28,998 bases of DNA from IMG/VR virus record IMGVR_UViG_3300031884_000106, positions 1 through 28,998 of that record; one strand, given 5' to 3'. This document shows, piece after piece, positions 7,631 to 13,775 of the stretch. The notes under the pieces were generated by a model. That model ran no database searches, was not told the DNA's origin, and saw only the letters and a program-made list of their open reading frames with translations. Within the stretch, counting starts at the first letter, position 1. Every line of letters starts with the position of its first letter. This stretch comes from a virus. The position numbers and the translations under genes are program-made.

Positions 7631-8836
7631 TTATTTTGTAGGAACCGGAGAAGCAGGGGCCTTTGGTACGAGGTTAATCAAGCCCTCAATAATTCCCGGC
7701 GAGACAAACATAGGAAGACCGTGCTTATCCATACCGCTTGCCAATCCACGCTGAACATCAAGCTGTGCAGTGGCCTGAAGAGTTGCCATGACCGGACCAA
7801 GCTTGGCTGCTTCATAGAAGTTATTGACAGTACGCTGAACTTCACTGTCAAATTCAAAAGTATCGGCCCAACCAATAAAGTTGATAGTGATACCAAAGTT
7901 CTTGAAATATGCCCTAACGTTCTTCTCGATATCGTCCATCATTGGTACATAATCTTCGTTGGCTTTATCGAAAGTACGACGACCAATTTCGTTACAAACC
8001 AGAGTCTGAACCTTCTTACGACCAACATCGTCCATTACACTCCAAAGGCTACGACCATAATAAACGCTCTGAAAGATAACCTGTGGATCGTTTGGATTGC
8101 CCTTTGGCTGCTGAACACCGAAGTTATAAAGAAACTTGGCTGCATCCTGCTCGGCAACACTGGCGGCAATACTAACGCCTGCAGTAATATTCAAACCTTC
8201 CTTGGACTGACAAGGAAAAGACTGATCAGTGTTTGAGCTGCCACGTTCCCTCGACTTAACCCATTCATGAGAATAAGGAGTACGATCAACAATATACAAG
8301 CGACCCGTTGGAACATAATAATCCCATCCATAATAACCGCCTGTGTTGGCCAACTTCGCGTGAGGAATTACGAAACGCTTTGAAGCAATCTTACGTTCGT
8401 TATAATACTCTTCACTTTCAAACTGAGCCTGACTGTCCTTATTGGCGCCGGCATCAGGAACCCAAAACGCTGTCTGGTTGGGAAGAATTGTATACGCTTC
8501 GGTCTTATCAGTCGTATCAGCGTAAGCCCATGCTCGATCAGACTGATATGTAAACACCATAAAGGCTAGAGAGGCGCTAATCGCAGCTGTAATCAAATTC
8601 TTTGTTGGCTTGAACCAGATAGCCACCAAAACAATAATAAGAGCAATACTAAACAATGCATTCACACCACTAAAAAACGAGAACGTGTAAACTGTCTGTA
8701 GATATGCCATATCGCTATTACCAAACTGATTGCTAGCAACTCGACCAGTTACAAGAGTGGCGATTGGAGTATAGAGATTCGTCAAGAAACTATAAAACGC
8801 CAAAACAACCAGTGAACCAAAAACTCGATTAAACAT
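7631..8836 (-). CDS. SPFH/Band-7 domain membrane protein
   Basis: A 401-residue protein with about three N-terminal membrane segments (roughly 5-24, 54-75 and 80-96), then a domain like stomatin/prohibitin: NERKIASKRFVIPHA, a DRTPYSHEW stretch, QSKEGLNITAGVSIAASV, AAKFLYNFGV, and NVRAYFKNFGITINFIGWAD. The C-terminus EAAKLGPVMATLQATAQLDVQ is helical. SPFH proteins assemble into membrane-bound cages that often control proteases; in a phage this may remodel or protect the host membrane (inference). The ATG at 8836 has GAAAGGAA upstream. It follows the 8862-9200 gene by 25 bp under the promoter at 9230-9258. Confidence 0.82.
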   Translation of the reverse strand: MFNRVFGSLVVLAFYSFLTNLYTPIATLVTGRVASNQFGNSDMAYLQTVYTFSFFSGVNALFSIALIIVLVAIWFKPTKNLITAAISASLAFMVFTYQSDRAWAYADTTDKTEAYTILPNQTAFWVPDAGANKDSQAQFESEEYYNERKIASKRFVIPHAKLANTGGYYGWDYYVPTGRLYIVDRTPYSHEWVKSRERGSSNTDQSFPCQSKEGLNITAGVSIAASVAEQDAAKFLYNFGVQQPKGNPNDPQVIFQSVYYGRSLWSVMDDVGRKKVQTLVCNEIGRRTFDKANEDYVPMMDDIEKNVRAYFKNFGITINFIGWADTFEFDSEVQRTVNNFYEAAKLGPVMATLQATAQLDVQRGLASGMDKHGLPMFVSPGIIEGLINLVPKAPASPVPTK

Positions 8837-8861
8837 TTAATTTCCTTTCATATCATATCAA

Positions 8862-9200
8862 TTAGTCTTCAACGCGACGGAAGCCCTCCGGAGTATACTC
8901 GCGCTGGCGACGAACATGATAAGTTCCCTTATCGAACAAAATAGGCTCATGAGTGTCAGTCGAACGAAGATGTTCGAGAGTAGTAGGCTCATTGACAACC
9001 AAGAGGCAATCCATGATCGAATCAGGCAGACGATACATGGTAACCGTATCAGCATCCATTACGTGATGGTGGCCGGTTTCGGAATGAGTGACAATGTTCT
9101 TACCGTTTTCAGGATCAACCTTGATCACATCAGCAGGGAGGGAATCGACACGACGAATGTAGATATCACCCTGAGCACAAACATTCTTAAAAGTACGCAT
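8862..9200 (-). CDS. Conserved hypothetical protein with SETGHHHV motif
   Basis: A 112-residue protein of a family I recall in phages and proteobacteria but cannot assign a function. Characteristic parts: CAQGDIYIRRVDSLPAD (8-24), THSETGHHHVMDAD (38-51), HLRSTDTHEPILF and the ending YHVRRQREYTPEGFRRVED. The conserved histidines suggest a metal-binding cupin-like fold, which is inference. GGAGAA precedes the ATG at 9200. It has its own early promoter and lies beside the DUF6745 gene. Confidence 0.82.
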   Translation of the reverse strand: MRTFKNVCAQGDIYIRRVDSLPADVIKVDPENGKNIVTHSETGHHHVMDADTVTMYRLPDSIMDCLLVVNEPTTLEHLRSTDTHEPILFDKGTYHVRRQREYTPEGFRRVED

Positions 9201-9229
9201 TATAAGTTCTCCTTTTTAGGTACGTTTAC

Positions 9230-9258
9230 ATTATATACTTAGTTTGATTAAAAGTCAA
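9230..9258 (-). promoter_or_regulatory. Early promoter for 8862-9200 and SPFH gene
   Basis: Minus strand TTGACT (9258-9253), 17 bp, TATAAT (9235-9230). The stop codon of the DUF6745 gene (9257-9255) is the TGA inside this -35 box. Confidence 0.8.
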
Positions 9259-10208
9259 GTACGAATTTCCGGAGGAATAAAGCTCTTTTTATCCATTCCC
9301 CAAGTCCAAGCTTGTGCCTCAAGCGCAGTCTTCATTTCCGGAGGAACCGGAAGAGCAAACTCACGCTTGGTGCCGCAAAGAACATGAAGGAACTTTTCTT
9401 TGCCAATGTCCGGAATGTTGACCTCGATCAATTCGCCAATTTCAGGATCGCCGTCCTTGTCGATAACCTTACCCTTCAACTGACGAATAACGTTAGCCCA
9501 ACCAAGGATTTCCATCGCACAACGACGCTGCTCGATGTTGGCCCACTTGATGGCAATCGTCGGAGTAAGGCTAGCCTTATCCTCAATCCATTCAGAAGGA
9601 ACGTGAACGCCATGCCAGCAATAGACCGAGAAACCATCACGATAACGGATCGAAGGACCGTCTTCACAATGCAAACGGTTTTCGTTGTCACGCTTGAGAA
9701 TTTCAGGACGATCAGTGATGATAGCAATGTCCTTATACGCCCAAAACCAACCAGCGGACTTGGTAACACGAGTCAGAGGCTCAAGCTTCTTCGTACAATC
9801 AAGACCACAAACACGATCAAAGAAGTTGTAGAAAGAAATCCAACCAGCGTCATGCTGACCATAACCGGAAGCGTGGATATAGTTCTTAACAGTCTTCTTC
9901 TCTTTAAGAACTTCAACTTCGGCGTTAACAGCTTCGGTAAATTCCTTGGGCTCAAGGTTACCATACTTCTTCATGAACTTCTTGTCATTAAGAACATTGG
10001 CAGCGATACAGCCCTCGTAAGGCGAAGCAAAATGGAAGATGATCTTCGGCGGATCAAGACCGACAACAACATAAGCGTCGTTCAGACCTTCATCAGCAGT
10101 CTTCCAATCGGCGGGTTCAGTAGACAATCCGTAAGCGATAAACTCGTCACGAATAACAGGAATCATGGCTTCCTGCTCAGGCGTAAGCTTCTCAATCTTG
10201 TCAGTCAT
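9255..10208 (-). CDS. DUF6745 domain protein
   Basis: A 317-residue protein matching the DUF6745 pattern: TDRPEILKRDNENRLHCEDG and SIRYRDGFSVYCWHGVHVP (about 165-204), and the C-terminus FLHVLCGTKREFALPVPP followed by AQAWTWGMDKKSFIPPEIRT. The N-terminal TPEQEAMIPVIRDEFI and YGQHDAGWISFYNFF also fit. The biochemical role of DUF6745 is not known to me; it occurs in bacteria and phages. The gene is preceded by promoter 10242-10270 and followed at once by the SETGHHHV gene; I recall related pairs elsewhere, so a shared function is plausible. Confidence 0.85.
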   Translation of the reverse strand: MTDKIEKLTPEQEAMIPVIRDEFIAYGLSTEPADWKTADEGLNDAYVVVGLDPPKIIFHFASPYEGCIAANVLNDKKFMKKYGNLEPKEFTEAVNAEVEVLKEKKTVKNYIHASGYGQHDAGWISFYNFFDRVCGLDCTKKLEPLTRVTKSAGWFWAYKDIAIITDRPEILKRDNENRLHCEDGPSIRYRDGFSVYCWHGVHVPSEWIEDKASLTPTIAIKWANIEQRRCAMEILGWANVIRQLKGKVIDKDGDPEIGELIEVNIPDIGKEKFLHVLCGTKREFALPVPPEMKTALEAQAWTWGMDKKSFIPPEIRT

Positions 10209-10241
10209 ATTTTAGTTCTCTTTCACAGTTTCAATAATAAG

Positions 10242-10270
10242 ATTATAGCTCGGGTTCATTTTAAAGTCAA
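10242..10270 (-). promoter_or_regulatory. Early promoter for DUF6745 gene
   Basis: Minus strand TTGACT (10270-10265), 17 bp spacer starting TTAAAA, TATAAT (10247-10242), 34 bp upstream of the start. Confidence 0.82.
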
Positions 10271-10281
10271 CTGATATTAGA

Positions 10282-10548
10282 TCACTCGAAACACTCCTGA
10301 TCGTAAACAGGACGACCAAAGCGATCATAACCGATCAGACATTCGACTGGCGGTCGCTGGTTATTAAGAATAATTGCCCCAACGATACCAAGGCCAAGTA
10401 GACCGGCACCGATACCAATGTTACGACCGTAATGACGATCAAATTGGCGACCAACCGGATGACCAACTCTTGGACCAAAGTGATGACCAGCATAAGAAGG
10501 CGAAATAGTGGCAAAAATAATTGCCGATGCGATAAGAATATTTTTCAT
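10282..10548 (-). CDS. Small secreted or membrane-anchored protein
   Basis: An 88-residue protein with a convincing signal peptide: MKNILIASAIIFATISPSYA, cut before Gly21. The mature part has histidine- and arginine-rich sequence (GHHFGPRVGHPVGRQFDRHYGR), a glycine-rich hydrophobic helix (IGAGLLGLGIVGAIIL, about 46-61), and two cysteines near the end (PVECLIGYDRFGRPVYDQECF) that could form a disulphide. It resembles small periplasmic proteins of Rhizobiales. Its ATG overlaps the stop of the upstream membrane protein (ATGA). Likely role at the host envelope, for example in exclusion of other phages (inference). Confidence 0.8.
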   Translation of the reverse strand: MKNILIASAIIFATISPSYAGHHFGPRVGHPVGRQFDRHYGRNIGIGAGLLGLGIVGAIILNNQRPPVECLIGYDRFGRPVYDQECFE

Positions 10549-10769
10549 TTATTGACCCCGAACAAAACCCAGTGAAAAAGCGAAATTCCTAGAAACATAA
10601 GAAAAATTATCACCATAGTTGCCGGAATCGCAAAAGCATAACTAAAAAAGTTATTCATGGGGTCTTTTCTATCTTGTTCATCTAAAAAAATAGTATATAT
10701 AAATTTATGAACAAAATAGTAAACAAAGAACGGAACACAAGCAACAATAGCTCTCGCAAGAATGTCCAT
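10545..10769 (-). CDS. Small membrane protein with two hydrophobic segments
   Basis: A 74-residue protein. Start chosen at the ATG at 10769 with GAGAGGG at good spacing; an in-frame TTG at 10775 is too close to it. Hydrophobic stretches ARAIVACVPFFVYYFVHKFIY (about 5-25) and FAIPATMVIIFLMFLGISLFHW (about 46-67) flank a charged loop DEQDRKDPMN. Function unknown. It lies in a four-gene operon of very small proteins (11072 to 10282) and overlaps the secreted protein downstream by 4 nt, so both may act at the envelope. Confidence 0.75.
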   Translation of the reverse strand: MDILARAIVACVPFFVYYFVHKFIYTIFLDEQDRKDPMNNFFSYAFAIPATMVIIFLMFLGISLFHWVLFGVNK

Positions 10770-10771
10770 TA

Positions 10772-10867
10772 TCAAACCCTCTCAAACAAGAATACACGAA
10801 ATTCAGTATTGGTCAACCAGTAACCAACTTCCCAAAGATTGCTCAGAACATTATAACGCTTGATCAT
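10772..10867 (-). CDS. Micro-protein, 31 residues
   Basis: ATG at 10867, 10 nt after the upstream stop, ending in TGA two bases before the next start (TGATAATG). The product runs MIKRYNVLSNLWEVGYW to FRVFLFERV, rich in aromatic residues. The ribosome site of the next gene (GAGAGGG) is inside its last codons, which supports coupling and real translation. Only a weak AGAAGA precedes its own ATG. Function not recognised. Confidence 0.55.
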   Translation of the reverse strand: MIKRYNVLSNLWEVGYWLTNTEFRVFLFERV

Positions 10868-10877
10868 TATTCTTCTG

Positions 10878-11072
10878 CTATGCTCGAACCACAGTCGGTG
10901 TTCCCACAACAGTTACGCCATTCTTTGAAGTCCCACGAATCTGACGTGCAAACTCAACCGCCTCAAGAAAGCTATCAAACGTAGACTTACGCTCGATAAT
11001 CAATCCATAAAGCGAAGGTGTATTAACGTCAAGATGTTTGACGGTATAGAGTACCTTGTGTTTATCTTTCAT
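10878..11072 (-). CDS. Small hypothetical protein
   Basis: A 64-residue protein, first gene of the operon driven by promoter 11095-11123; AGGAG lies 8 bases before the ATG. The sequence (start MKDKHKVLYTVKHLD, end KNGVTVVGTPTVVRA) has an apparent beta-alpha-beta arrangement with the helix TFDSFLEAVEFARQIRG. No known family recognised. Confidence 0.75.
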   Translation of the reverse strand: MKDKHKVLYTVKHLDVNTPSLYGLIIERKSTFDSFLEAVEFARQIRGTSKNGVTVVGTPTVVRA

Positions 11073-11094
11073 GTCAGACTCCTTTTATTTTATA

Positions 11095-11123
11095 ATGATA
11101 CCTTATTCATTTTTTAAAGTCAA
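11095..11123 (-). promoter_or_regulatory. Early promoter for the 11072-10282 operon
   Basis: Minus strand TTGACT (11123-11118), 17 bp starting TTAAAA, TATCAT (11100-11095). The stop TGA of the micro-gene at 11120-11212 is inside the -35 box. Confidence 0.78.
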
Positions 11124-11212
11124 TCGAAAAATGCTCTAAAGAAAATAAAAACAAAAATGACAATAGGCAACCAGAAGATATATAAAAGAGCCTTTACGTC
11201 ATCCTTGTTCAT
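11120..11212 (-). CDS. Micro-protein with one membrane segment, 30 residues
   Basis: ATG at 11212, overlapping the ArfA-like gene by 14 nt; the upstream GGTAAGAAGG provides a ribosome site. The product begins MNKDDVKALLYIFW and continues as one hydrophobic stretch (LPIVIFVFIFF) before RAFFD, so an inner-membrane helix is expected. The stop codon is embedded in the next promoter. No homologue recognised; small size limits confidence. Confidence 0.55.
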   Translation of the reverse strand: MNKDDVKALLYIFWLPIVIFVFIFFRAFFD

Positions 11213-11321
11213 CCTTCTTACCTTTTCTAGTATAAGAGCCTTTTCCCTTTTTGCTCTTGACGATCCTTTGTTTATATAGGCCAGAAGCAAGAACTTTGGC
11301 CATAGGATTATGTTTATGCAT
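11199..11321 (-). CDS. ArfA-like ribosome rescue protein, 40 residues
   Basis: ATG at 11321 with GGAG 9 bases upstream. The product contains QRIVKSKKGKGSYTRKGKK, which matches the core of E. coli ArfA ([22 protein letters not shown] from memory); the preceding NPMAKVLASGLYK lines up with NAIEALLHDPLFR. ArfA enters ribosomes stalled on mRNA without a stop codon and recruits RF2. The phage protein ends just after the KGKGSY block, like the short functional form of ArfA. Function by homology only. A tmRNA gene is also present (26566-26848). Flanked by a 12-bp repeat that carries the upstream stop and its ribosome site. Confidence 0.72.
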   Translation of the reverse strand: MHKHNPMAKVLASGLYKQRIVKSKKGKGSYTRKGKKDEQG

Positions 11322-11322
11322 C

Positions 11323-11352
11323 GACCTACTCTCCGACCTACGTTGTTACCTA
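11323..11352 (-). repeat. 12-bp GACCTA spacer repeat, copy A
   Basis: In plus-strand reading GACCTACTCTCC, GACCTACGTTGT and TACCTA follow one another at exactly 12 bp. On the coding (minus) strand the units give TAGGTA...TAGGTC...TAGGTC, supplying the stop of the 11350-11517 gene and GGAG for the ArfA-like gene. Confidence 0.65.
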
Positions 11353-11517
11353 CAGAATATCAACCACTCGACCGCTCTGATCAACGGCGCGAACACGATA
11401 ATTAGGATACCTTGAAGACAATTGCTTCATTGCCTGGACAATATACATAGAATTGTTCAGCGTCGTCTGATAGGTTACCCAATTACCAGTACCTTGCTGC
11501 AGCTGAATATTGATCAT
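11350..11517 (-). CDS. Small hypothetical protein, 55 residues
   Basis: ATG at 11517 overlapping the previous stop (ATGATC); stop TAG at 11350. The product starts MINIQLQQGTGNWVTYQTTL and ends RVRAVDQSGRVVDIL, a beta-alpha-beta pattern with helix MYIVQAMKQLSSRYP that resembles small phage proteins of unknown function. GGAAATGAATC precedes the ATG. Part of the chain 12008-11120 of tightly spaced small genes. Confidence 0.7.
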   Translation of the reverse strand: MINIQLQQGTGNWVTYQTTLNNSMYIVQAMKQLSSRYPNYRVRAVDQSGRVVDIL

Positions 11518-11675
11518 GATTCATTTCCATGATGTTGAAGTTTATCCAAACATTCTTGTTTAGTCTTAAATGGTCCTACTATCATTACGATATGACCGTC
11601 AACAGACTCCAAACCAAACCACATACCCCAAGTACTTGGGCTGTTATCATCAAAATCTTGCCATGTTCTTATCAT
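11514..11675 (-). CDS. Small hypothetical protein, 53 residues
   Basis: ATG at 11675 with AGGAGA 7 bases upstream, provided by the 12-bp repeat spacer. The product starts MIRTWQDFDDNSPSTWGMWF and ends in a helix KTKQECLDKLQHHGNES after the strand HIVMIVGPF. Overlaps the next gene by 4 nt. Function not recognised. Confidence 0.72.
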   Translation of the reverse strand: MIRTWQDFDDNSPSTWGMWFGLESVDGHIVMIVGPFKTKQECLDKLQHHGNES

Positions 11676-11711
11676 GACCTATCTCCTGACCTAGCTATAG
11701 ACCTACTGTTC
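11676..11711 (-). repeat. 12-bp GACCTA spacer repeat, copy B
   Basis: Plus-strand reading GACCTATCTCCT, GACCTAGCTATA, GACCTACTGTTC in exact tandem. On the coding strand this gives TAG GTC three times, including the stop codon of the 11703-12008 gene, and the AGGAGA for the next gene. The third unit differs by one base from coding units at 16039 and 16135. Confidence 0.7.
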
Positions 11712-12008
11712 GTTAACAGAAAGATGAGCGAAGCAATCAGAAACTCGCTCATCACCATCAAAATAGAACACCCAATCACCAAGCTCTTGTCGGTATTCCT
11801 TATTGATATACTCAAAACCACCGTAATACTGAAGAGTACGATCGTTGCTTATGTCAACCACAATTGTTGTACGATCTTCATCAACGTACAAACAATAACC
11901 AGCTCTTGAATCCAATCCAAGATCAGAAGCCTTGACATGATCAAGCTTTTGAACGTACCTCTCAACCTTATCGTTTATTGCTTCGACGAAATCGTAACCA
12001 GCCAACAT
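11703..12008 (-). CDS. Conserved phage hypothetical protein, 101 residues
   Basis: Starts at the ATG at 12008 (AAAGGAAA upstream) under promoter 12043-12071. Contains GYCLYVDEDRTTIVVD, then DRTLQYYGGFEYINKEYRQE and LGDWVFYFDGDERVSDCF, a pattern I recall from other phage proteins of unknown function. Acidic, no membrane segment. First gene of the small-gene chain that continues to the ArfA-like gene. Confidence 0.78.
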   Translation of the reverse strand: MLAGYDFVEAINDKVERYVQKLDHVKASDLGLDSRAGYCLYVDEDRTTIVVDISNDRTLQYYGGFEYINKEYRQELGDWVFYFDGDERVSDCFAHLSVNEQ

Positions 12009-12042
12009 GCATGTTTTCCTTTATTTCACAGACCACATATTG

Positions 12043-12071
12043 ATTATACCGGAGTTATTTTTAAAAGTCAA
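12043..12071 (-). promoter_or_regulatory. Early promoter
   Basis: Minus strand TTGACT (12071-12066), 17 bp spacer starting TTTAAAA, TATAAT (12048-12043), 34 bp upstream of the 12008 start. Confidence 0.85.
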
Positions 12072-12075
12072 GCGG

Positions 12076-12369
12076 CTAGCCGAAGAAATTCTCATATTCC
12101 TCGTCGGTCATGAGCTTTTCGCAATACATCCAGAGATCACCATCCTGCCAAAGGTTCCAACGATTACCTTTGCTGTCGACAAAGTAAATAGAATTCGTCA
12201 CCGAATCCCAGGATTCCCAATACCATTCCGCATCGGGTCCCTCTAGAAGAGTTTCAATATCCGAGGGATTATAACCTTCCCAGGACTTACCAGCGTTAAC
12301 AATTTCAGCGAAATCGCGAGGGATATAGACGCCACGATTATCAGAGAGGATAAGTTCGATACCAGACAT
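12076..12369 (-). CDS. Conserved phage hypothetical protein, 97 residues
   Basis: Starts at 12369 with AAGGAGC upstream. The pattern NRGVYIPRDFAEIV (11-24), then EGPDAEWYWESWDSVTNSI and RWNLWQDGDLWMYC (70-83), is one I recall from phage proteins of unknown role. Acidic and tryptophan-rich. Own promoter at 12401-12429; single-gene unit. Confidence 0.8.
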   Translation of the reverse strand: MSGIELILSDNRGVYIPRDFAEIVNAGKSWEGYNPSDIETLLEGPDAEWYWESWDSVTNSIYFVDSKGNRWNLWQDGDLWMYCEKLMTDEEYENFFG

Positions 12370-12400
12370 TTGTTTGCTCCTTCATTTCAACTTATAACTC

Positions 12401-12429
12401 ATTATAGCGCTGATTTGTTTTAAAAACAA
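12401..12429 (-). promoter_or_regulatory. Early promoter
   Basis: Minus strand TTGTTT (12429-12424), 17 bp starting TTAAAAC, TATAAT (12406-12401), followed by GAGTTATAAG, the conserved initial transcribed sequence of this phage's promoter set. Confidence 0.87.
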
Positions 12430-12431
12430 AT

Positions 12432-12710
12432 TCAAAATTTGCGATGGCGAACAATGTCCCATTTCACAACAGACCAAGAACCATCATCACGCTCATCAAC
12501 GATTACGTGAGCAACGTTGCCTTTCACAAGAGCCAAGCGCGTCTCGCCAAGAGGGCCGACATAAATCTTATGTGGGAATACTACGTTGCGTCCGCCATGA
12601 GCAGGCGGAGAAAGAATCATCTCATCGGCAGCAGCGTAATCAAAAACTTTTCCACAAGTTTTCTCTATGAAGTAGCCAAGAGTCTTTTCGACGGCGGGCG
12701 CATTAGCCAT
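12432..12710 (-). CDS. Hypothetical protein, 92 residues
   Basis: Starts at 12710 with AAGGAGAAC 6-8 bases upstream. Product starts MANAPAVEKTLGYFIEKTCG and contains LSPPAHGGRNVVFPH and VDERDDGSWSVVKWD. Not recognised. It is the first leftward gene at the divergent control region and has its own promoter at 12742-12770. Confidence 0.75.
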   Translation of the reverse strand: MANAPAVEKTLGYFIEKTCGKVFDYAAADEMILSPPAHGGRNVVFPHKIYVGPLGETRLALVKGNVAHVIVDERDDGSWSVVKWDIVRHRKF

Positions 12711-12741
12711 TTTAGTTCTCCTTCAACCAACCTTATAAATC

Positions 12742-12770
12742 ATTATAGCGCGGAAAAGTTTTAAAAACAA
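12742..12770 (-). promoter_or_regulatory. Early promoter, leftward side of the divergent region
   Basis: Minus strand TTGTTT (12770-12765), 17 bp starting TTAAAAC, TATAAT (12747-12742), then GATTTATAAGGTTGG. Confidence 0.87.
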
Positions 12771-12805
12771 GCGCCCTAATTGACGGAAAAAAAGAGTGAA
12801 ATGTG

Positions 12806-12834
12806 GTATTTGACGTAAAAATTAAGTGAAATAC
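12806..12834. repeat. GTATTTGAC...GTGAAATAC element, copy 1
   Basis: A 29-bp near-palindrome between the two divergent promoters, with GTATTTGAC and GTGAAATAC as imperfect inverted arms (8 of 9). Similar elements are at 16608-16636 and, inverted, 18881-18907. Confidence 0.6.
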
Positions 12835-12839
12835 GCCGC

Positions 12840-12868
12840 TTGTTTTTAAAACCATATGAGGGTATTAT
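12840..12868 (+). promoter_or_regulatory. Early promoter, rightward side of the divergent region
   Basis: TTGTTT, 17 bp starting TTAAAAC, TATTAT, then TGGTTATAAGGTTG. Drives the PD-(D/E)XK-like gene. Confidence 0.87.
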
Positions 12869-12896
12869 TGGTTATAAGGTTGATAAGGGAAACGAA

Positions 12897-13421
12897 ATGA
12901 TCAACGTCGAAAAGGAACTCGCATTCCTAGATCTCGCCACCGACATTCTCAAATACACGCGCTCGGAAAGAGCCTTTATTCGCGAATGGATCAATAAGGG
13001 ACACGAATTCAGCGGTAGAATTTGGGAAGAGCTCATCGAAAAGCTCGCTCGCACCAAGTTTAATGACACAGCCCACATGGATTTCACTGATGGGACTGAG
13101 GCCAAGACTGCGAGCACTCGTCTTTATAAAAAGAAAGAAGGGTCTACCGGAATTGTTGGCCAGATAACCAATGTGGCCGGCAAGACCGGATACATTCGCG
13201 TCGCTTGCTATAACAACCATAGCAAGAAGATTGACTTCTTTGTTCTTCCTCCAAACCACGACGTAACTATTCGTTTCGCTAAAAGTCAAGGTAATAAAGG
13301 CTGCATACAGTTTTCTTATAGTAGAAAAGATGACACTTATTCGGCTAACCTTGAGAAATATCGCGTTAAGAACATCAAGGAATGTTGTAAGCAGTTTAGA
13401 TATCTGAAGCTGGTCGCTTGA
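12897..13421 (+). CDS. Putative PD-(D/E)XK-fold nuclease-like protein
   Basis: A 174-residue protein; the ATG at 12897 has AAGGGAAAC upstream, and the longer frame would cross the promoter. HMDFTDGTEAKTASTRLYK (60-78) offers the pattern D62/D65 - E68 - A - K70 of restriction-like nucleases, followed by beta strands GIVGQITNVAGKTGYIRVAC and KKIDFFVLPP. I recall related phage and host proteins with the same DGxxAK and KxDYFxxP features; nuclease activity is not shown. The N-terminal helical part resembles none recognised. First rightward gene; own promoter. Confidence 0.6.
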   Translation: MINVEKELAFLDLATDILKYTRSERAFIREWINKGHEFSGRIWEELIEKLARTKFNDTAHMDFTDGTEAKTASTRLYKKKEGSTGIVGQITNVAGKTGYIRVACYNNHSKKIDFFVLPPNHDVTIRFAKSQGNKGCIQFSYSRKDDTYSANLEKYRVKNIKECCKQFRYLKLVA

Positions 13422-13438
13422 TTTTTTGGGCGACTCCG

Positions 13439-13467
13439 TTGATTTTAAAACGTTTCCGGGGTATTAT
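13439..13467 (+). promoter_or_regulatory. Early promoter
   Basis: TTGATT, 17 bp starting TTAAAACGTTTCC, TATTAT, then TGATTATAAGATTGG; nearly identical to the copy at 14648. Confidence 0.87.
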
Positions 13468-13497
13468 TGATTATAAGATTGGATGAAAGGAAACGAA

Positions 13498-13719
13498 ATG
13501 GCTAATATGTCTTATTGTCGGTTCGAAAACACTCTTCGCGATCTCCAAGATTGCTTGAACGTTCTCGACGAGGCTTGTGAGGACGATAAGTCTTTGGAAG
13601 ATTTCGAGAAATCTCTTGGTTCCGATTACGAACGTCGGGCTTTCAAGAGCCTCTTGACAGTCGCCGAGGAACTTTTGATGATTGCCGATCGAATGGCGAA
13701 CGCTGAAAACGAGGCTTGA
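13498..13719 (+). CDS. Conserved MSYCRFENT phage protein, 73 residues
   Basis: Start at 13498 (GAAAGGAAAC upstream) rather than the frame start at 13483. The N-terminus MANMSYCRFENTLRDLQDC is a signature I recall from many phages; the rest is helical and acidic (LDEACEDDKSLEDFEKSLG). Function unknown. The gene has its own promoter, and its stop TGA lies in the -35 box of the next one. Confidence 0.85.
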   Translation: MANMSYCRFENTLRDLQDCLNVLDEACEDDKSLEDFEKSLGSDYERRAFKSLLTVAEELLMIADRMANAENEA

Positions 13720-13744
13720 TTTTAAAACGTTCCCGCGCTATAAT
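13716..13744 (+). promoter_or_regulatory. Early promoter for the AAA+ gene
   Basis: TTGATT, 17 bp starting TTAAAACGTTCC, TATAAT, then GAGTTATAAC. The preceding gene's TGA is at 13717-13719 within the -35 box. Confidence 0.87.
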
Positions 13745-13775
13745 GAGTTATAACTGAATCAAACAGGAGTTCAAT

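Noticed and set aside
7559-8236. Rightward ORF of 225 residues
   Set aside because: Lies opposite the papain-like start and the SPFH gene; no promoter or ribosome site.
9312-10274. Rightward ORF of 320 residues opposite the DUF6745 gene
   Set aside because: Shadow of a recognisable leftward gene; composition is unlike a protein and there is no ribosome site.
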